From Maribacter sp. (GTDB taxonomy: Bacteria; Bacteroidota; Bacteroidia; Flavobacteriales; Flavobacteriaceae): a DNA stretch of 64,000 nt. Where the stretch lies: NCBI GenBank assembly GCA_011050675.1, contig DRFI01000020.1:186001-250000 (forward strand). The letters are read 5' to 3'. The notes under the pieces are model-generated. The model ran no database searches. It saw only the letters and a list, made by a program, of their open reading frames with translations, and had not been told where the DNA came from. Positions 1 through 9,638 of the stretch are shown piece by piece; positions within the stretch are counted from its first letter, which is position 1; each line of letters opens with the position of its first letter. The position numbers and the translations under genes were made by a program.

Positions 1-768
1 ATATGGGCTTCTAGAGAAGGTAGAATAGAAAAAATAAAAGCGACGGTCGACCACATGTATGTGATTCTGCCATTTGAGAAAGAATTTTACGAAAAGAAAC
101 ACAATTACCCAGTCAATTTTGTTGGTCACCCATTATTGGATGCAATCGCAAACAGGCCAGAATTAATTGAACATACATTTAGGGCCGCTAATGGACTAGA
201 CCCTAATAAACCGATAATTGCACTATTACCAGGTAGTCGCAAACAAGAAGTGCAAAAAATGCTTACACTAATGCTTTCGTTAACCGAAGATTTTAGTGAT
301 TATGAATTTGTTATTGCCGGCGCACCTAGTTTAGACAAAGAGTTTTACGCTACATTTTTAAATGATGCGAATGTAAAATTCATTCAAAACAAAACGTACG
401 ATTTACTCACCATTTCAACTGCTGCATTAGTCACTAGTGGTACGGCAACTTTAGAAACAGCTCTATTTAAAGTGCCACAAGTTGTTTGCTATAAAGCAAA
501 TTGGATTTCTTATCAAATTGCAAAGCGAATAATCACTTTAGAATACATCTCTTTAGTGAACTTAATTATGCAGCAAGAAGTAGTTAAGGAATTAATACAA
601 GATGATTTTACCAAACAGAATCTAAAAAAAGAACTGAACTTGATCTTAAAAGGAGAAGAAAGATCAAAGCAAATAGATGCTTATGACGAGCTTATTACCA
701 AATTAGGAGGTTCTGGAGCAAGTTCAAAAGCTGCTTCGTTAATCATTAAAAATGCCAAAACTCATTAG
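1..768 (+). CDS. lpxB: Lipid-A-disaccharide synthase, 5'-truncated by window edge
   Basis: The reading frame is already open at base 1, so the start lies outside the window; 255 residues are visible of a family usually near 370-380. LpxB (GT19) condenses UDP-diacylglucosamine with lipid X to form the lipid A disaccharide at the inner membrane. Seen: the ATVDHMYVILPFE segment, NFVGHPLLD, the LPGSRKQEV motif at the start of the nucleotide-binding half, and a TSGTATLE segment typical of the C-terminal UDP-sugar site. An ATG at 55 is internal and should not be taken as the start. It is followed on the same strand by an NlpC/P60 lipoprotein gene. Confident identification. Confidence 0.95.
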   Translation: MWASREGRIEKIKATVDHMYVILPFEKEFYEKKHNYPVNFVGHPLLDAIANRPELIEHTFRAANGLDPNKPIIALLPGSRKQEVQKMLTLMLSLTEDFSDYEFVIAGAPSLDKEFYATFLNDANVKFIQNKTYDLLTISTAALVTSGTATLETALFKVPQVVCYKANWISYQIAKRIITLEYISLVNLIMQQEVVKELIQDDFTKQNLKKELNLILKGEERSKQIDAYDELITKLGGSGASSKAASLIIKNAKTH

Positions 769-795
769 GATTAATAATTTTAAAAAATAATTATA

Positions 796-803
796 TAATT
801 TTG
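796..803 (+). promoter_or_regulatory. Possible -7 promoter element (TAnnTTTG)
   Basis: TAATTTTG matches the Bacteroidota -7 consensus TAnnTTTG and lies 34 bases ahead of the NlpC/P60 start. No convincing -33 TTG is visible at the right distance, so the call is weak. Confidence 0.3.
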
Positions 804-837
804 AGGTTATACGTACTAAAGGGTACACTCTGTTTTT

Positions 838-1401
838 ATGCGCATACTACCATACTTTATTGTTATTTGCTTTTTAGCCAGTTGTGGAGTTAAAAAAAAC
901 ACTACTTCTGACAAGGAGCGAAAAATATCTGTTGCAGCTGCTAACAATGCACGAACTGGTAATACGACAGCCCCAACTAAAACAGAAGAACGTAGTGTCA
1001 ACAGTTCTATCACAAATACCAAGGCAGACGAAATAATTAACACAGCACTTTCATTTTCTGGCACCAGGTATAAGTTTGGCGGAACTACTAAAAAAGGAAT
1101 GGATTGCTCTGGTTTGCTTTATATTTCCTTTGGTGAGCATGATGTACTACTACCAAGAACTTCTTTTCATATGGCAGAAGAGGGGCACCGTGTTACGGTT
1201 AAAAATGTAGAAAAAGGTGATCTTTTATTTTTCAAAACTAGCAGAGGTTCTAAACGTATTAACCATGTAGGTATGGTTGTAGGAACCGATAATGACGAAA
1301 TAACTTTTATTCACGCATCAACATCTCGCGGCGTTACCGTCTCATCTTTAAGAGACGGCTTTTGGAACCAAGCATTTGTAAAGGCTACAAGAATTTTATA
1401 A
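838..1401 (+). CDS. NlpC/P60 (C40) peptidoglycan endopeptidase lipoprotein
   Basis: This 187-residue protein begins with a lipoprotein signal (CFLASC, lipidated Cys16), a low-complexity Ser/Thr/Asn linker, and an NlpC/P60 domain from about residue 62. The catalytic triad is visible: Cys90 in GMDCSG, His143 in NHVGMV and His159 in FIHAS. Such enzymes cleave gamma-D-glutamyl-diaminopimelate bonds in peptidoglycan stem peptides in the periplasm. The next gene, comEC, starts 1 base after this stop, suggesting co-transcription. The exact substrate cannot be read from sequence. Confidence 0.9.
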   Translation: MRILPYFIVICFLASCGVKKNTTSDKERKISVAAANNARTGNTTAPTKTEERSVNSSITNTKADEIINTALSFSGTRYKFGGTTKKGMDCSGLLYISFGEHDVLLPRTSFHMAEEGHRVTVKNVEKGDLLFFKTSRGSKRINHVGMVVGTDNDEITFIHASTSRGVTVSSLRDGFWNQAFVKATRIL

Positions 1402-1402
1402 C

Positions 1403-3415
1403 ATGAAACTCTTAGCGTTTATTCCTATCAGATTAACGCTTTTACTCATTGTTGGAATTTTAATAGGTCATTACTTTTCATTTGACCCTATACATCTCCT
1501 TTTTATAACTCTTTTTCTTTTTGTTCTTCTTACCACTATTTTCATTTTTGAAAAGAATACAAAATCAATTCTATTTGGAGCCATTGTTACATTATCATTT
1601 ATATTTTTAGGCATCTACAGTTATACTGCTGCTCAACCAATAAATAACCGTAATCACTACAGTAAAAACACTCAAACAAAAGACGCGCTTTGGAGTTTAA
1701 AAATAAAAGAAATACTAAAACCTAATCAATACTCAAATAGATATTTTGCATCGGTTGAAAGTATTGATGATAAGAAATTTAGTGGTAAACTATTAATTAC
1801 TATACCAAAAGACTCTACGCATCAAACCTTGAATGTTGATGATGAGCTGTTGACCTATTCAGATATTCAATCTATCTCCCCTCCTTTAAATCCGCATCAA
1901 TTTAATTACAAAAAGTATTTAGAAAATCTAGGGGTCTACCATAATATGAAGATTAACCCAGGTACATTTGTGAAGATAAAAAACTCACAAGTAACCCTAA
2001 TAGGTATTGCTGCTAAGGCGCGAAATCATATTATAAAAAAACTTAATCATAAAAATTTCGGAACTGATGAATTAAGTGTTATTCAAGCCTTGCTCTTAGG
2101 TCAACGTTCAGAAATTTCAGAGGAGACTTATACTAACTACCAGAAAGCAGGTGCCGTTCATATTTTAGCTGTATCGGGTTTGCATATTGGTATCTTATTA
2201 TTACTGATTCAGTTTTTACTAAGTCCACTACAATATTTCCCTAAGGGCAGAACCATTACCCTAATCCTATCTGTTATTTTGTTATGGGCATTCGCTTTTA
2301 TAGCAGGTCTATCTGCAAGTATTATACGTGCTACTACGATGTTTACTTTTGTAGCCTACGCACTCTATCTAAATAGACCCAGCAATACGTTTAATATTCT
2401 CGCACTTTCCATATTCTTCATACTCTTATTCATCAATCCCAACCTATTATTTCAAGTAGGGTTTCAAATGAGTTATGCTGCCGTATTTGCCATATTATGG
2501 ATATTTCCGTTGCTTAAAGAAATATGGTTTCCAAAGAATAAAGCGGTACGATATTTTTGGCAATTGTTCTGTGTTAGTGTTGCTGCTCAATTAGGGGTCT
2601 TACCTATTAGTCTGTATTATTTTCATCAGTTTCCAGGGTTGTTCTTTATTTCAAACTTAGTAATAGTACCTGCTTTGGGTGTAATTCTAGGTATGGGTAT
2701 TTTAGTGATATTCTTGACCTTGCTAAATTGGCTTCCTTATCCATTAGTATGGATTTACAACGAAATTATCGGTCTAATGAATAGTCTTATTGCATGGGTC
2801 GCAAAACAGGAAAATTTTATTTTCAGTGCAATCTCTTTTGATTTCATACAGCTATTACTATCAATTTTAGTTCTTGTGATAGGCGTTGAACTTTTCACAA
2901 AATTCAGCTATAAACGAATAATTTTCTTCCTAATGAGCATCTTATGTTTTCAAGGTTGGACGATATATCAAGATTTTGAGGCTAATAAAAAGTCAGAAAT
3001 ATTAGTCCTACATCAAACAAGAAAAACTATTATTATAAATAGAAACGGAATTAACCTATCCATCATAACCAACAAAAATAATACGCCAGATTATCTAATC
3101 TCCGATTACAAAACTGCCGAACGCATAGATAATATAAAATATGATTCTCTAAATAATAGCTATTCTTTTCATGAGAAATCGTTATTGATTATTGATAGTA
3201 TGGGGATTTATCCAAACTTAACATCTCCAAAAATCCTTCTAACCCAATCTCCAAGAATTAATTTAGACAGACTAATTGATAGTTTGATGCCAAATGAAAT
3301 TATTGCAGATGGAAGTAATTACAAAAGTTATATTAATCGTTGGAAAGCTACATGTATAAAAAACAAAATCCCCTTTCACTATACTGGCGAAAAGGGATAT
3401 TATAATTTTAAGTAA
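1403..3415 (+). CDS. comEC: ComEC/Rec2-family DNA-uptake channel protein
   Basis: The 670-residue polytopic membrane protein has N-terminal hydrophobic helices (about 10-75), a soluble OB-like (DUF4131) segment at about 90-190, and a Competence domain with many transmembrane helices from about 215 to 500, including the AVSGLHIGIL segment typical of ComEC. ComEC carries single-stranded DNA across the inner membrane during natural transformation. The C-terminal part (about 520-670) lacks an HxHxDH metal site, so the metallo-beta-lactamase nuclease domain of long ComEC proteins is absent or degenerate. It ends 6 bases before a convergent peptide transporter gene. Confidence 0.9.
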   Translation: MKLLAFIPIRLTLLLIVGILIGHYFSFDPIHLLFITLFLFVLLTTIFIFEKNTKSILFGAIVTLSFIFLGIYSYTAAQPINNRNHYSKNTQTKDALWSLKIKEILKPNQYSNRYFASVESIDDKKFSGKLLITIPKDSTHQTLNVDDELLTYSDIQSISPPLNPHQFNYKKYLENLGVYHNMKINPGTFVKIKNSQVTLIGIAAKARNHIIKKLNHKNFGTDELSVIQALLLGQRSEISEETYTNYQKAGAVHILAVSGLHIGILLLLIQFLLSPLQYFPKGRTITLILSVILLWAFAFIAGLSASIIRATTMFTFVAYALYLNRPSNTFNILALSIFFILLFINPNLLFQVGFQMSYAAVFAILWIFPLLKEIWFPKNKAVRYFWQLFCVSVAAQLGVLPISLYYFHQFPGLFFISNLVIVPALGVILGMGILVIFLTLLNWLPYPLVWIYNEIIGLMNSLIAWVAKQENFIFSAISFDFIQLLLSILVLVIGVELFTKFSYKRIIFFLMSILCFQGWTIYQDFEANKKSEILVLHQTRKTIIINRNGINLSIITNKNNTPDYLISDYKTAERIDNIKYDSLNNSYSFHEKSLLIIDSMGIYPNLTSPKILLTQSPRINLDRLIDSLMPNEIIADGSNYKSYINRWKATCIKNKIPFHYTGEKGYYNFK

Positions 3416-3421
3416 GTTAAA

Positions 3422-4954
3422 TTAATGAACTTTACCCATTAATTTTTTAATTAGAGGTGACGCCAAAAGGACTATTACCCCAGCACCTAAGGCGTATTTA
3501 GCTATTAACATAAACCCATCTGTATACACCGTTAGCGTTTCAAAACCACCAACATTTTTATCTGTACTTTCAATGGCTAATTGCTTACCAATAAAGCCTA
3601 CTATTTGAAAAGCAAACGCGGATGACAAAAACCAAACACCCATTATAAATGCTATTAAGCGTAATGGTGCTAAATCTGTCATTTTAGATAGCCCCACAGG
3701 AGACATAAATAACTCCCCAACAGATAACAAGAAATACATTAACAATAAGTATGCAAAAGGAACAAAGCCGCTTTCATTAGCACTACCCCCACTTAAGGCA
3801 AGTACATAGAAACTAATACCTGCAAAAAGCAATCCTAAACCAAATTTATATGGTGTTCTAGGATTCCATTTCTTCTTGCTCAACCATGTCCACATCATTG
3901 ATATTGGAATGGCTAATATAATAATGAACATGGAGTTCAATGAATTTGTTTGGGCTGCGGACATTATTCCATCTAAATCAATGTTTCTAGCAGCAAACAG
4001 TGTAATAACACTACCTGACAACTCATGGAAACCCCAAAATATGGTCATAAAGAATGTTAGCAATACTGCTACAAACAACTCTTTTCTCTCTTTAACATTG
4101 GCCTTAAACATTTCATAAGCCAAGTAAGCAAGTACTGCAATACCTATTCCTGTAAAGATTACGTTCACAATGTTTTGATCAGCGAACATACCATCGGTTG
4201 CTATAGCTTTATAAGATGCTAATAACAAAGCAATTAACGGTGCAGAAAGTACAGCTAATACAGGCACTAGAATACCCTGTTTTATACCTAACACCTTTTT
4301 TTCTAACACATGTTCATTTGGCGGTAATCCCCTATCACCAAATACATTGGTTTGGATACCTCTCCAAAAAACTATTAAGCCTGTTAGCATACCAATACCT
4401 GCCAAACCAAATCCGTAATGCCAACCATATGTAGCAGCTAACCAACCGCATAACAAAGGAGCTACCCAGCCGCCAATATTAATACCCATATAAAATATGG
4501 TAAAACCAGAATCCTTTTTAGGATCTCCTTTTTCATATAATGTTCCTACGAATGTTGAGATATTAGGTTTAAAAAAACCATTACCTACAATAATCAACGA
4601 TAATGCAAAGAAAAATGCCATGTTATCTTCAATAGCCAAAACAAAGTGACCAATAGACATTAAAATTCCACCTAAGAAAATTGAATTTCGCATTCCCAAT
4701 ATCTTATCAGATAATTTTCCACCTATAACCGTGGAAGCGTAAACTAATGATCCATAAGAGGAATATACCGCCGCCGTAGCGTAATCTCTTTCAGCCAAAG
4801 CTTGAAAGATTACATCTATCATATAAAGCGTAAGCAACGCACGCATACCGTAGAAGCTAAAACGCTCCCATAACTCGGCAAAAAATAAGTAAAACAGACC
4901 TTGTGGGTGTCCAAAAATCTGTTTCTGGTCTGAAATTTCAGTACTTTCAGTCAT
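3422..4954 (-). CDS. Proton-dependent oligopeptide (POT/PTR2) transporter
   Basis: This 510-residue MFS-type membrane protein carries the POT signature ELWERFSFYGMRALL near residue 30, with the ExxERF proton-coupling motif, and about 12-14 hydrophobic helices. The family imports di- and tripeptides with protons across the inner membrane. It lies 16 bases downstream of a dipeptidyl peptidase IV gene on the same strand, which fits a peptide-use operon in which the peptidase releases dipeptides that this carrier imports. The N-terminus is cytoplasmic and no signal peptide is present, as expected. Confidence 0.93.
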   Translation of the reverse strand: MTESTEISDQKQIFGHPQGLFYLFFAELWERFSFYGMRALLTLYMIDVIFQALAERDYATAAVYSSYGSLVYASTVIGGKLSDKILGMRNSIFLGGILMSIGHFVLAIEDNMAFFFALSLIIVGNGFFKPNISTFVGTLYEKGDPKKDSGFTIFYMGINIGGWVAPLLCGWLAATYGWHYGFGLAGIGMLTGLIVFWRGIQTNVFGDRGLPPNEHVLEKKVLGIKQGILVPVLAVLSAPLIALLLASYKAIATDGMFADQNIVNVIFTGIGIAVLAYLAYEMFKANVKERKELFVAVLLTFFMTIFWGFHELSGSVITLFAARNIDLDGIMSAAQTNSLNSMFIIILAIPISMMWTWLSKKKWNPRTPYKFGLGLLFAGISFYVLALSGGSANESGFVPFAYLLLMYFLLSVGELFMSPVGLSKMTDLAPLRLIAFIMGVWFLSSAFAFQIVGFIGKQLAIESTDKNVGGFETLTVYTDGFMLIAKYALGAGVIVLLASPLIKKLMGKVH

Positions 4955-4970
4955 AATTCAATTAGTTAGT

Positions 4971-7136
4971 TTATAATTTCTCTTTTATAAAATCGGTCAT
5001 TTTGTTATAAAGGTGAATTCTTGTATTTCCACCATAAATACCATGATTTTTATCTGGATAGATACCCCAATCGAACTGCTTGTCCGCTTGAATCAAAGCT
5101 TCTACCATACGCATAGAATTCTGTACATGTACATTGTCATCACCAGTACCATGTATCAACAAATAATCTCCTTCCAATAACTGTGGATAGTTAAATGGCG
5201 AGTTATCATCATATCCACTAGGATTTTCCTGTGGCGTTTGCATATAGCGCTCTGTATAAATTGTATCATAAAAAGCCCATGATGTAACTGGAGCAACTGC
5301 TATTGCCATTTCAAAAGTATCATTACCCTTTAAAATACAATTGGTTGACATAAAGCCACCATAACTCCAACCCCATATACCTGTTCTTTGTTCATCAATA
5401 TATGGTAAATTACTTAGTTTTATCGCAGCAGCTATCTGGTCTTCTACCTCGTACTTGCCTAATTCTTTTTGAGTAATTTTCTTGAAATCTCTTCCTTTAA
5501 AACCTGTACCACGACCATCTACACATGCAACAATATATCCTTCAGACACCAACATTTGGTGCCAATAATCATTAGCTCCCATCCAGCTATTAGAAACATT
5601 CTGTGAACCAGGACCGCTATATTGATACATAAATAAAGGATACTTTTTAGAAGGATCGAAATCTTTCGGCTTAATCATGTACATGTTAAGATCATTACCA
5701 TTTATAGAAATAGTAGAGAACTCTTTTGGACTAACAGCATAGCCATTCAATCTTTCCAATAACTGTTTATTGTCCTTTATATCTTTTACTTTCTTTCCAT
5801 TAATTGCCTGATGCAATGTAAACACTGGAGGTAATTCTGCACTAGAAAACGTATTAATGAAATATGTGAAATCTGTACTAAATGAAGCATTGTTTGCTCC
5901 TTTAGTAACCGCTAATGCCTTCTTGTCATCACCGCCGCTACTAATATTATAAACGCCACGGTTTATAGAACCATTTTCTGTAGATTGGTAATAGATTTTA
6001 TCTTCATCTTGGTCATAACCGTAATAGTTGGTTACTTCCCAATCTCCCTTGGTAATTTGGTTCATTAATTTACCATCTTCGCCATGTAAATAAATATGGT
6101 TCCATCCGTCCTTTTCACTAGACCAGATAAAACTATCATCTTCTAAAAATGTTAGGTTATCCGTTATGTCTACATACGCATCGTCTTTCTCTTCCAACAA
6201 AACAGAAACATCGCCTTTCTTAGCATCCACAGAATACATTGTTAAATGATTTTGATGTCTGTTCAAGGTTTGAACACTCAACATATTTTTATGGTTTTTC
6301 CATTTGATACGAGGTATGTAGTAAGCATCATTTAAATCAACGGCAGAAATAGCACCACTGGCAACATCTAAAAGATGTAAACTAACTATCGAGTTATTCT
6401 CCCCTGCTTTTGGATATTTAAAAACGTGTGGTTGTTGATATAATCCCGTTCCGTAAACATCCATAGAAAATTCTGGAACATTGGTTTCATCAAAACGAAG
6501 AAAAGCTATTTTAGAACCATCGGCATTCCATTCAAAGGCACGAACAAAGGCAAACTCCTCTTCATAAACCCAGTCTGTTACTCCGTTAATAATTTGATTT
6601 TTAGCTCCATCAACTGTAACCTGTTTGGTTTCACCTGTTGCTATGCTAAATAGGTAAATATTATTATCCTTTACGTATGCAACTTTCTTTCCATCTGGTG
6701 AAAGTGTCGGCTCTTGTATTTTAGCGTCGCTTATTCTTACTACCTGCTTAGAGTCTATATCATACACATAAAATATACCCAAAGTAGAGTGTCTGAATAT
6801 TGGCTCTATTTCAGTTGATAATATTATTATTTTTTCATCTGCACTAAAACTGTATGCTGAAAATGAAGAGATATCTGCTAAATCTGCAGATGATACTATT
6901 GTAGAAACCTTGTCTAAGGTCTTATAATCATATTTATCAACCGAAGTTGTTTGGTTAAATCTATTTCTGTTCAGAACGGTATATTGGGTGCCATTCTTCA
7001 TAGATCTTAGCGCATCCATCCCTTCAGTTCTAAAAGCGCCTTGATAAATCTCAGAAATTTCAATTTGTTTTTCCTGTGCCCAAGTAAATACGCTGAATGA
7101 AAGTAAAATCAACGCAAATAAGTGTGTTTTTCGCAT
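4971..7136 (-). CDS. Dipeptidyl peptidase IV-like S9 serine peptidase, secreted
   Basis: The 721-residue protein has a signal peptide (ending near VFTWAQ), an N-terminal beta-propeller (DPPIV_N, about 50-440) and a C-terminal alpha/beta-hydrolase domain. The catalytic Ser is in GWSYGG, the Asp in TGDDNVH and the His in DKNHGIYGG. A double-Glu segment (VYEEEFAF) matches the residues that hold the substrate N-terminus in DPP IV. It should cleave N-terminal dipeptides, mostly Xaa-Pro, in the periplasm or at the surface. It is the first gene of a two-gene leftward unit with the POT transporter. Confidence 0.93.
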   Translation of the reverse strand: MRKTHLFALILLSFSVFTWAQEKQIEISEIYQGAFRTEGMDALRSMKNGTQYTVLNRNRFNQTTSVDKYDYKTLDKVSTIVSSADLADISSFSAYSFSADEKIIILSTEIEPIFRHSTLGIFYVYDIDSKQVVRISDAKIQEPTLSPDGKKVAYVKDNNIYLFSIATGETKQVTVDGAKNQIINGVTDWVYEEEFAFVRAFEWNADGSKIAFLRFDETNVPEFSMDVYGTGLYQQPHVFKYPKAGENNSIVSLHLLDVASGAISAVDLNDAYYIPRIKWKNHKNMLSVQTLNRHQNHLTMYSVDAKKGDVSVLLEEKDDAYVDITDNLTFLEDDSFIWSSEKDGWNHIYLHGEDGKLMNQITKGDWEVTNYYGYDQDEDKIYYQSTENGSINRGVYNISSGGDDKKALAVTKGANNASFSTDFTYFINTFSSAELPPVFTLHQAINGKKVKDIKDNKQLLERLNGYAVSPKEFSTISINGNDLNMYMIKPKDFDPSKKYPLFMYQYSGPGSQNVSNSWMGANDYWHQMLVSEGYIVACVDGRGTGFKGRDFKKITQKELGKYEVEDQIAAAIKLSNLPYIDEQRTGIWGWSYGGFMSTNCILKGNDTFEMAIAVAPVTSWAFYDTIYTERYMQTPQENPSGYDDNSPFNYPQLLEGDYLLIHGTGDDNVHVQNSMRMVEALIQADKQFDWGIYPDKNHGIYGGNTRIHLYNKMTDFIKEKL

Positions 7137-7346
7137 AAATTATTGAATTTTGTTAAATCTCTCAAGTTTACCACTATTTCCTCAAAAAAACACGCTTTAC
7201 CCAAAAAAAGAAACCGCATTTAACGCTTTGCCAAGTTAAAATAGATTCTTGTCAATATGCTTATCTTTACTACCGTAATAACATGTACGATTTTTGTAAA
7301 TTTTGACCTTTACCTAACATCAACCATAGAAGAAAGTTATACCTAA

Positions 7347-8660
7347 ATGACCAAGCCAATAAGTGGTTTCTCCAAACTTACGAAAGAAGAAAAAATAGAT
7401 TGGATTACCGCAAGTTACACTCAAAATAAAGAACAATCAAAGAAAATTCTGCAAACGTATTGGAATCAAAACGAAAGCATTCAGCAGCTGCACGATGAAT
7501 TTATTGAAAACACACTCACCAACCTTTACATACCCCAAGGCATTGCACCAAATTTCTTGATTAATGATACGCTTTATGCTATACCAATGGCTATTGAAGA
7601 AAGTTCTGTCATTGCCGCAGCAAGTAAAGCTGCCAAGTTCTGGCTAAAAAGAGGTGGATTCAAAGCTGAAATTTTAGGTACTGAAAAAGTAGGTCAAGTT
7701 CATTTTATCTTTAAAGGTGATGCCACAAAATTGAAATCGTTTTTCACTTATTTAAAACCCATTTTATTTGCAGAAAGCGCTTCTTTAACGACTAGCATGG
7801 AAAAGAGAGGTGGAGGTATTTCAGATATAATTTTAAGAGATAAAACCTTAGAGTTAGATCACTACTTTCAACTTCATACAACCTTTCAAACGAAAGATGC
7901 CATGGGGGCCAATTTCATAAATAGTTGCTTAGAACAATTTGCCACTATCTTAAAAAAAGAGGCTGCAAGTTTTGACGGATTCTCCGCCCAGGAAAGAGAC
8001 GTAGAAGTAGTAATGAGCATACTATCCAACTATGTTCCTAATTGTACGGTACGCGCCACTGTCAGTTGCCCTTTAGAAGATTTAAAGTTAACTAATGAGC
8101 TAACTCCACAACAAACCGGTGAAAAAATAATACAAGCTATAAAAATTGCCCAAGTAGAGCCTTACCGTGCCGTCACTCATAACAAAGGAATCATGAACGG
8201 AATTGACGCTGTGGTTCTAGCTACAGGGAACGATTTTAGAGCCATTGAAGCAGGTGTACATGCCTATGCTTGCAGAAACGGACAATATAGTAGTTTAACA
8301 CACGCTGAGATTAATAACGGAATTTTCAAATTCTGGATTGAGCTACCATTGGCTTTAGGTACCGTTGGTGGACTTACAAATTTACATCCATTAGTAAAAT
8401 TGAATCTTGAAATTCTTCAACGTCCATCTGCAGAAGAATTAATGCAAATTGTTGCTGTCGCCGGACTTGCACAAAATTTTGCGGCAGTTAGCTCTTTGGT
8501 AACTACAGGTATTCAAAAAGGGCATATGAAAATGCACCTATTAAATATCTTAAACCAACTTGGAGCCGATGAGAATGAAAAAGCTACATTGGTAGAATAT
8601 TTTAAAACCAACCCTGTTACACATCACGGAGTTGAACTTCAACTGAAAAACCTGAGATAA
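7347..8660 (+). CDS. mvaA: Hydroxymethylglutaryl-CoA reductase, class II
   Basis: The 437-residue enzyme shows class II HMG-CoA reductase hallmarks: the catalytic Glu in MAIEESSV (about residue 91), DAMGANF, a NAD(P)-binding stretch GIDAVVLATGND, the GTVGGLTNLHP loop, and the C-terminal catalytic His in GHMKMH. It interconverts HMG-CoA and mevalonate. Databases often label this class 'degradative', but in Flavobacteriaceae the gene sits with a GHMP kinase, and the mevalonate pathway is their isoprenoid source, so a biosynthetic role is likely. The kinase gene follows after 14 bases. Divergent from the peptidase gene. Confidence 0.93.
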   Translation: MTKPISGFSKLTKEEKIDWITASYTQNKEQSKKILQTYWNQNESIQQLHDEFIENTLTNLYIPQGIAPNFLINDTLYAIPMAIEESSVIAAASKAAKFWLKRGGFKAEILGTEKVGQVHFIFKGDATKLKSFFTYLKPILFAESASLTTSMEKRGGGISDIILRDKTLELDHYFQLHTTFQTKDAMGANFINSCLEQFATILKKEAASFDGFSAQERDVEVVMSILSNYVPNCTVRATVSCPLEDLKLTNELTPQQTGEKIIQAIKIAQVEPYRAVTHNKGIMNGIDAVVLATGNDFRAIEAGVHAYACRNGQYSSLTHAEINNGIFKFWIELPLALGTVGGLTNLHPLVKLNLEILQRPSAEELMQIVAVAGLAQNFAAVSSLVTTGIQKGHMKMHLLNILNQLGADENEKATLVEYFKTNPVTHHGVELQLKNLR

Positions 8661-8674
8661 TAAGACGCTTATAA

Positions 8675-9586
8675 ATGACCAAGGAATTTTATAGTAACGG
8701 AAAATTATTGCTTACAGGTGAATATGCTATTCTTGATGGCGCTAAAGGCTTAGCCCTACCCACTAAATTCGGACAGTCCTTAACCTTATTAGGTTCAGAT
8801 TCCGAAAATTTTGTTTGGAACAGTTTAGATGAAAGCGATAATATTTGGTTTAGTTCTGAATTTTCGAAAAACGATTTAAAAACAATCCACACTTCGGATA
8901 GAGAAGTAGCATATCGATTATCTCAAATTCTTTTAGAAGCTAAAAAATTAAATCCATCGTTTTTACAACATTCAACAGATTTTTATTCGGCAGAAGCCAA
9001 AGCTACCTTCCCAAGAGATTGGGGATTAGGCACTTCTTCAACATTAATTGCAAATATTGCAACTTGGGCAGAAGTAAACCCCTACCAATTACTAGAGGCT
9101 ACTTTTGGTGGTAGCGGGTATGATATTGCTTGTGCAACCCATAATACCGCAATTACCTATCAAAGGAACGGTTTTAAACCAACAGTAGATAAAGTGGTTT
9201 TCGACCCTAACTTCAAGGACCAGCTGTTTTTTGTATACCTCAACCAGAAGAAGAATAGTAGAGATGCTATAAATAGTTATAGAAATTTAGATTTCAATAA
9301 AGAAAAGCTGATATTAAAAATAGACGAGATTACTGAGAAAATAATAACATGTGAGCATTTAGTAGATTTTGAACTTCTATTGAATGAACATGAAACTATA
9401 TTATCTAAAACACTTCAAATACCTACTGTAAAGAATTCTCTTTTTTCAGATTACAACGGTACTATTAAAAGCCTAGGAGCTTGGGGTGGTGATTTCGTCC
9501 TAGTTACGGGAACAGCTTCTGATATTTCTTATTTCAAGAACAAAGGCTACAATACTATTCTACCTTATCCAAAAATGATCTTATAA
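8675..9586 (+). CDS. GYDIA-family GHMP kinase (mevalonate-pathway type)
   Basis: The 303-residue protein has the GHMP N-terminal segment SNGKLLLTGEYAIL, the glycine-rich phosphate-binding motif DWGLGTSST (about 115-123), and the signature SGYDIAC that names this Bacteroidota family. GHMP kinases phosphorylate small alcohols such as mevalonate or phosphomevalonate. Its position directly after HMG-CoA reductase supports a mevalonate or phosphomevalonate kinase role, but which step cannot be told from sequence. Followed immediately by a bidirectional terminator. Confidence 0.88.
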   Translation: MTKEFYSNGKLLLTGEYAILDGAKGLALPTKFGQSLTLLGSDSENFVWNSLDESDNIWFSSEFSKNDLKTIHTSDREVAYRLSQILLEAKKLNPSFLQHSTDFYSAEAKATFPRDWGLGTSSTLIANIATWAEVNPYQLLEATFGGSGYDIACATHNTAITYQRNGFKPTVDKVVFDPNFKDQLFFVYLNQKKNSRDAINSYRNLDFNKEKLILKIDEITEKIITCEHLVDFELLLNEHETILSKTLQIPTVKNSLFSDYNGTIKSLGAWGGDFVLVTGTASDISYFKNKGYNTILPYPKMIL

Positions 9587-9587
9587 A

Positions 9588-9617
9588 AAAAAAGCACCCA
9601 AAAATGGATGCTTTTTT
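9588..9617. terminator. Bidirectional rho-independent terminator
   Basis: An A-run, then GCACCC, a short loop, GGATGC and a T-run form a stem with one C/A mismatch flanked by A and T tracts on both sides. It lies between the convergent GHMP kinase and PpiD-like genes and can end transcription on both strands. Confidence 0.8.
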
Positions 9618-9638
9618 ATATAACTCTTAAAATAACTA

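Noticed and set aside
816-1064. Minus-strand open frame over the NlpC/P60 gene
   Set aside because: It lies antisense to a well-supported gene and has no domain or start signals.
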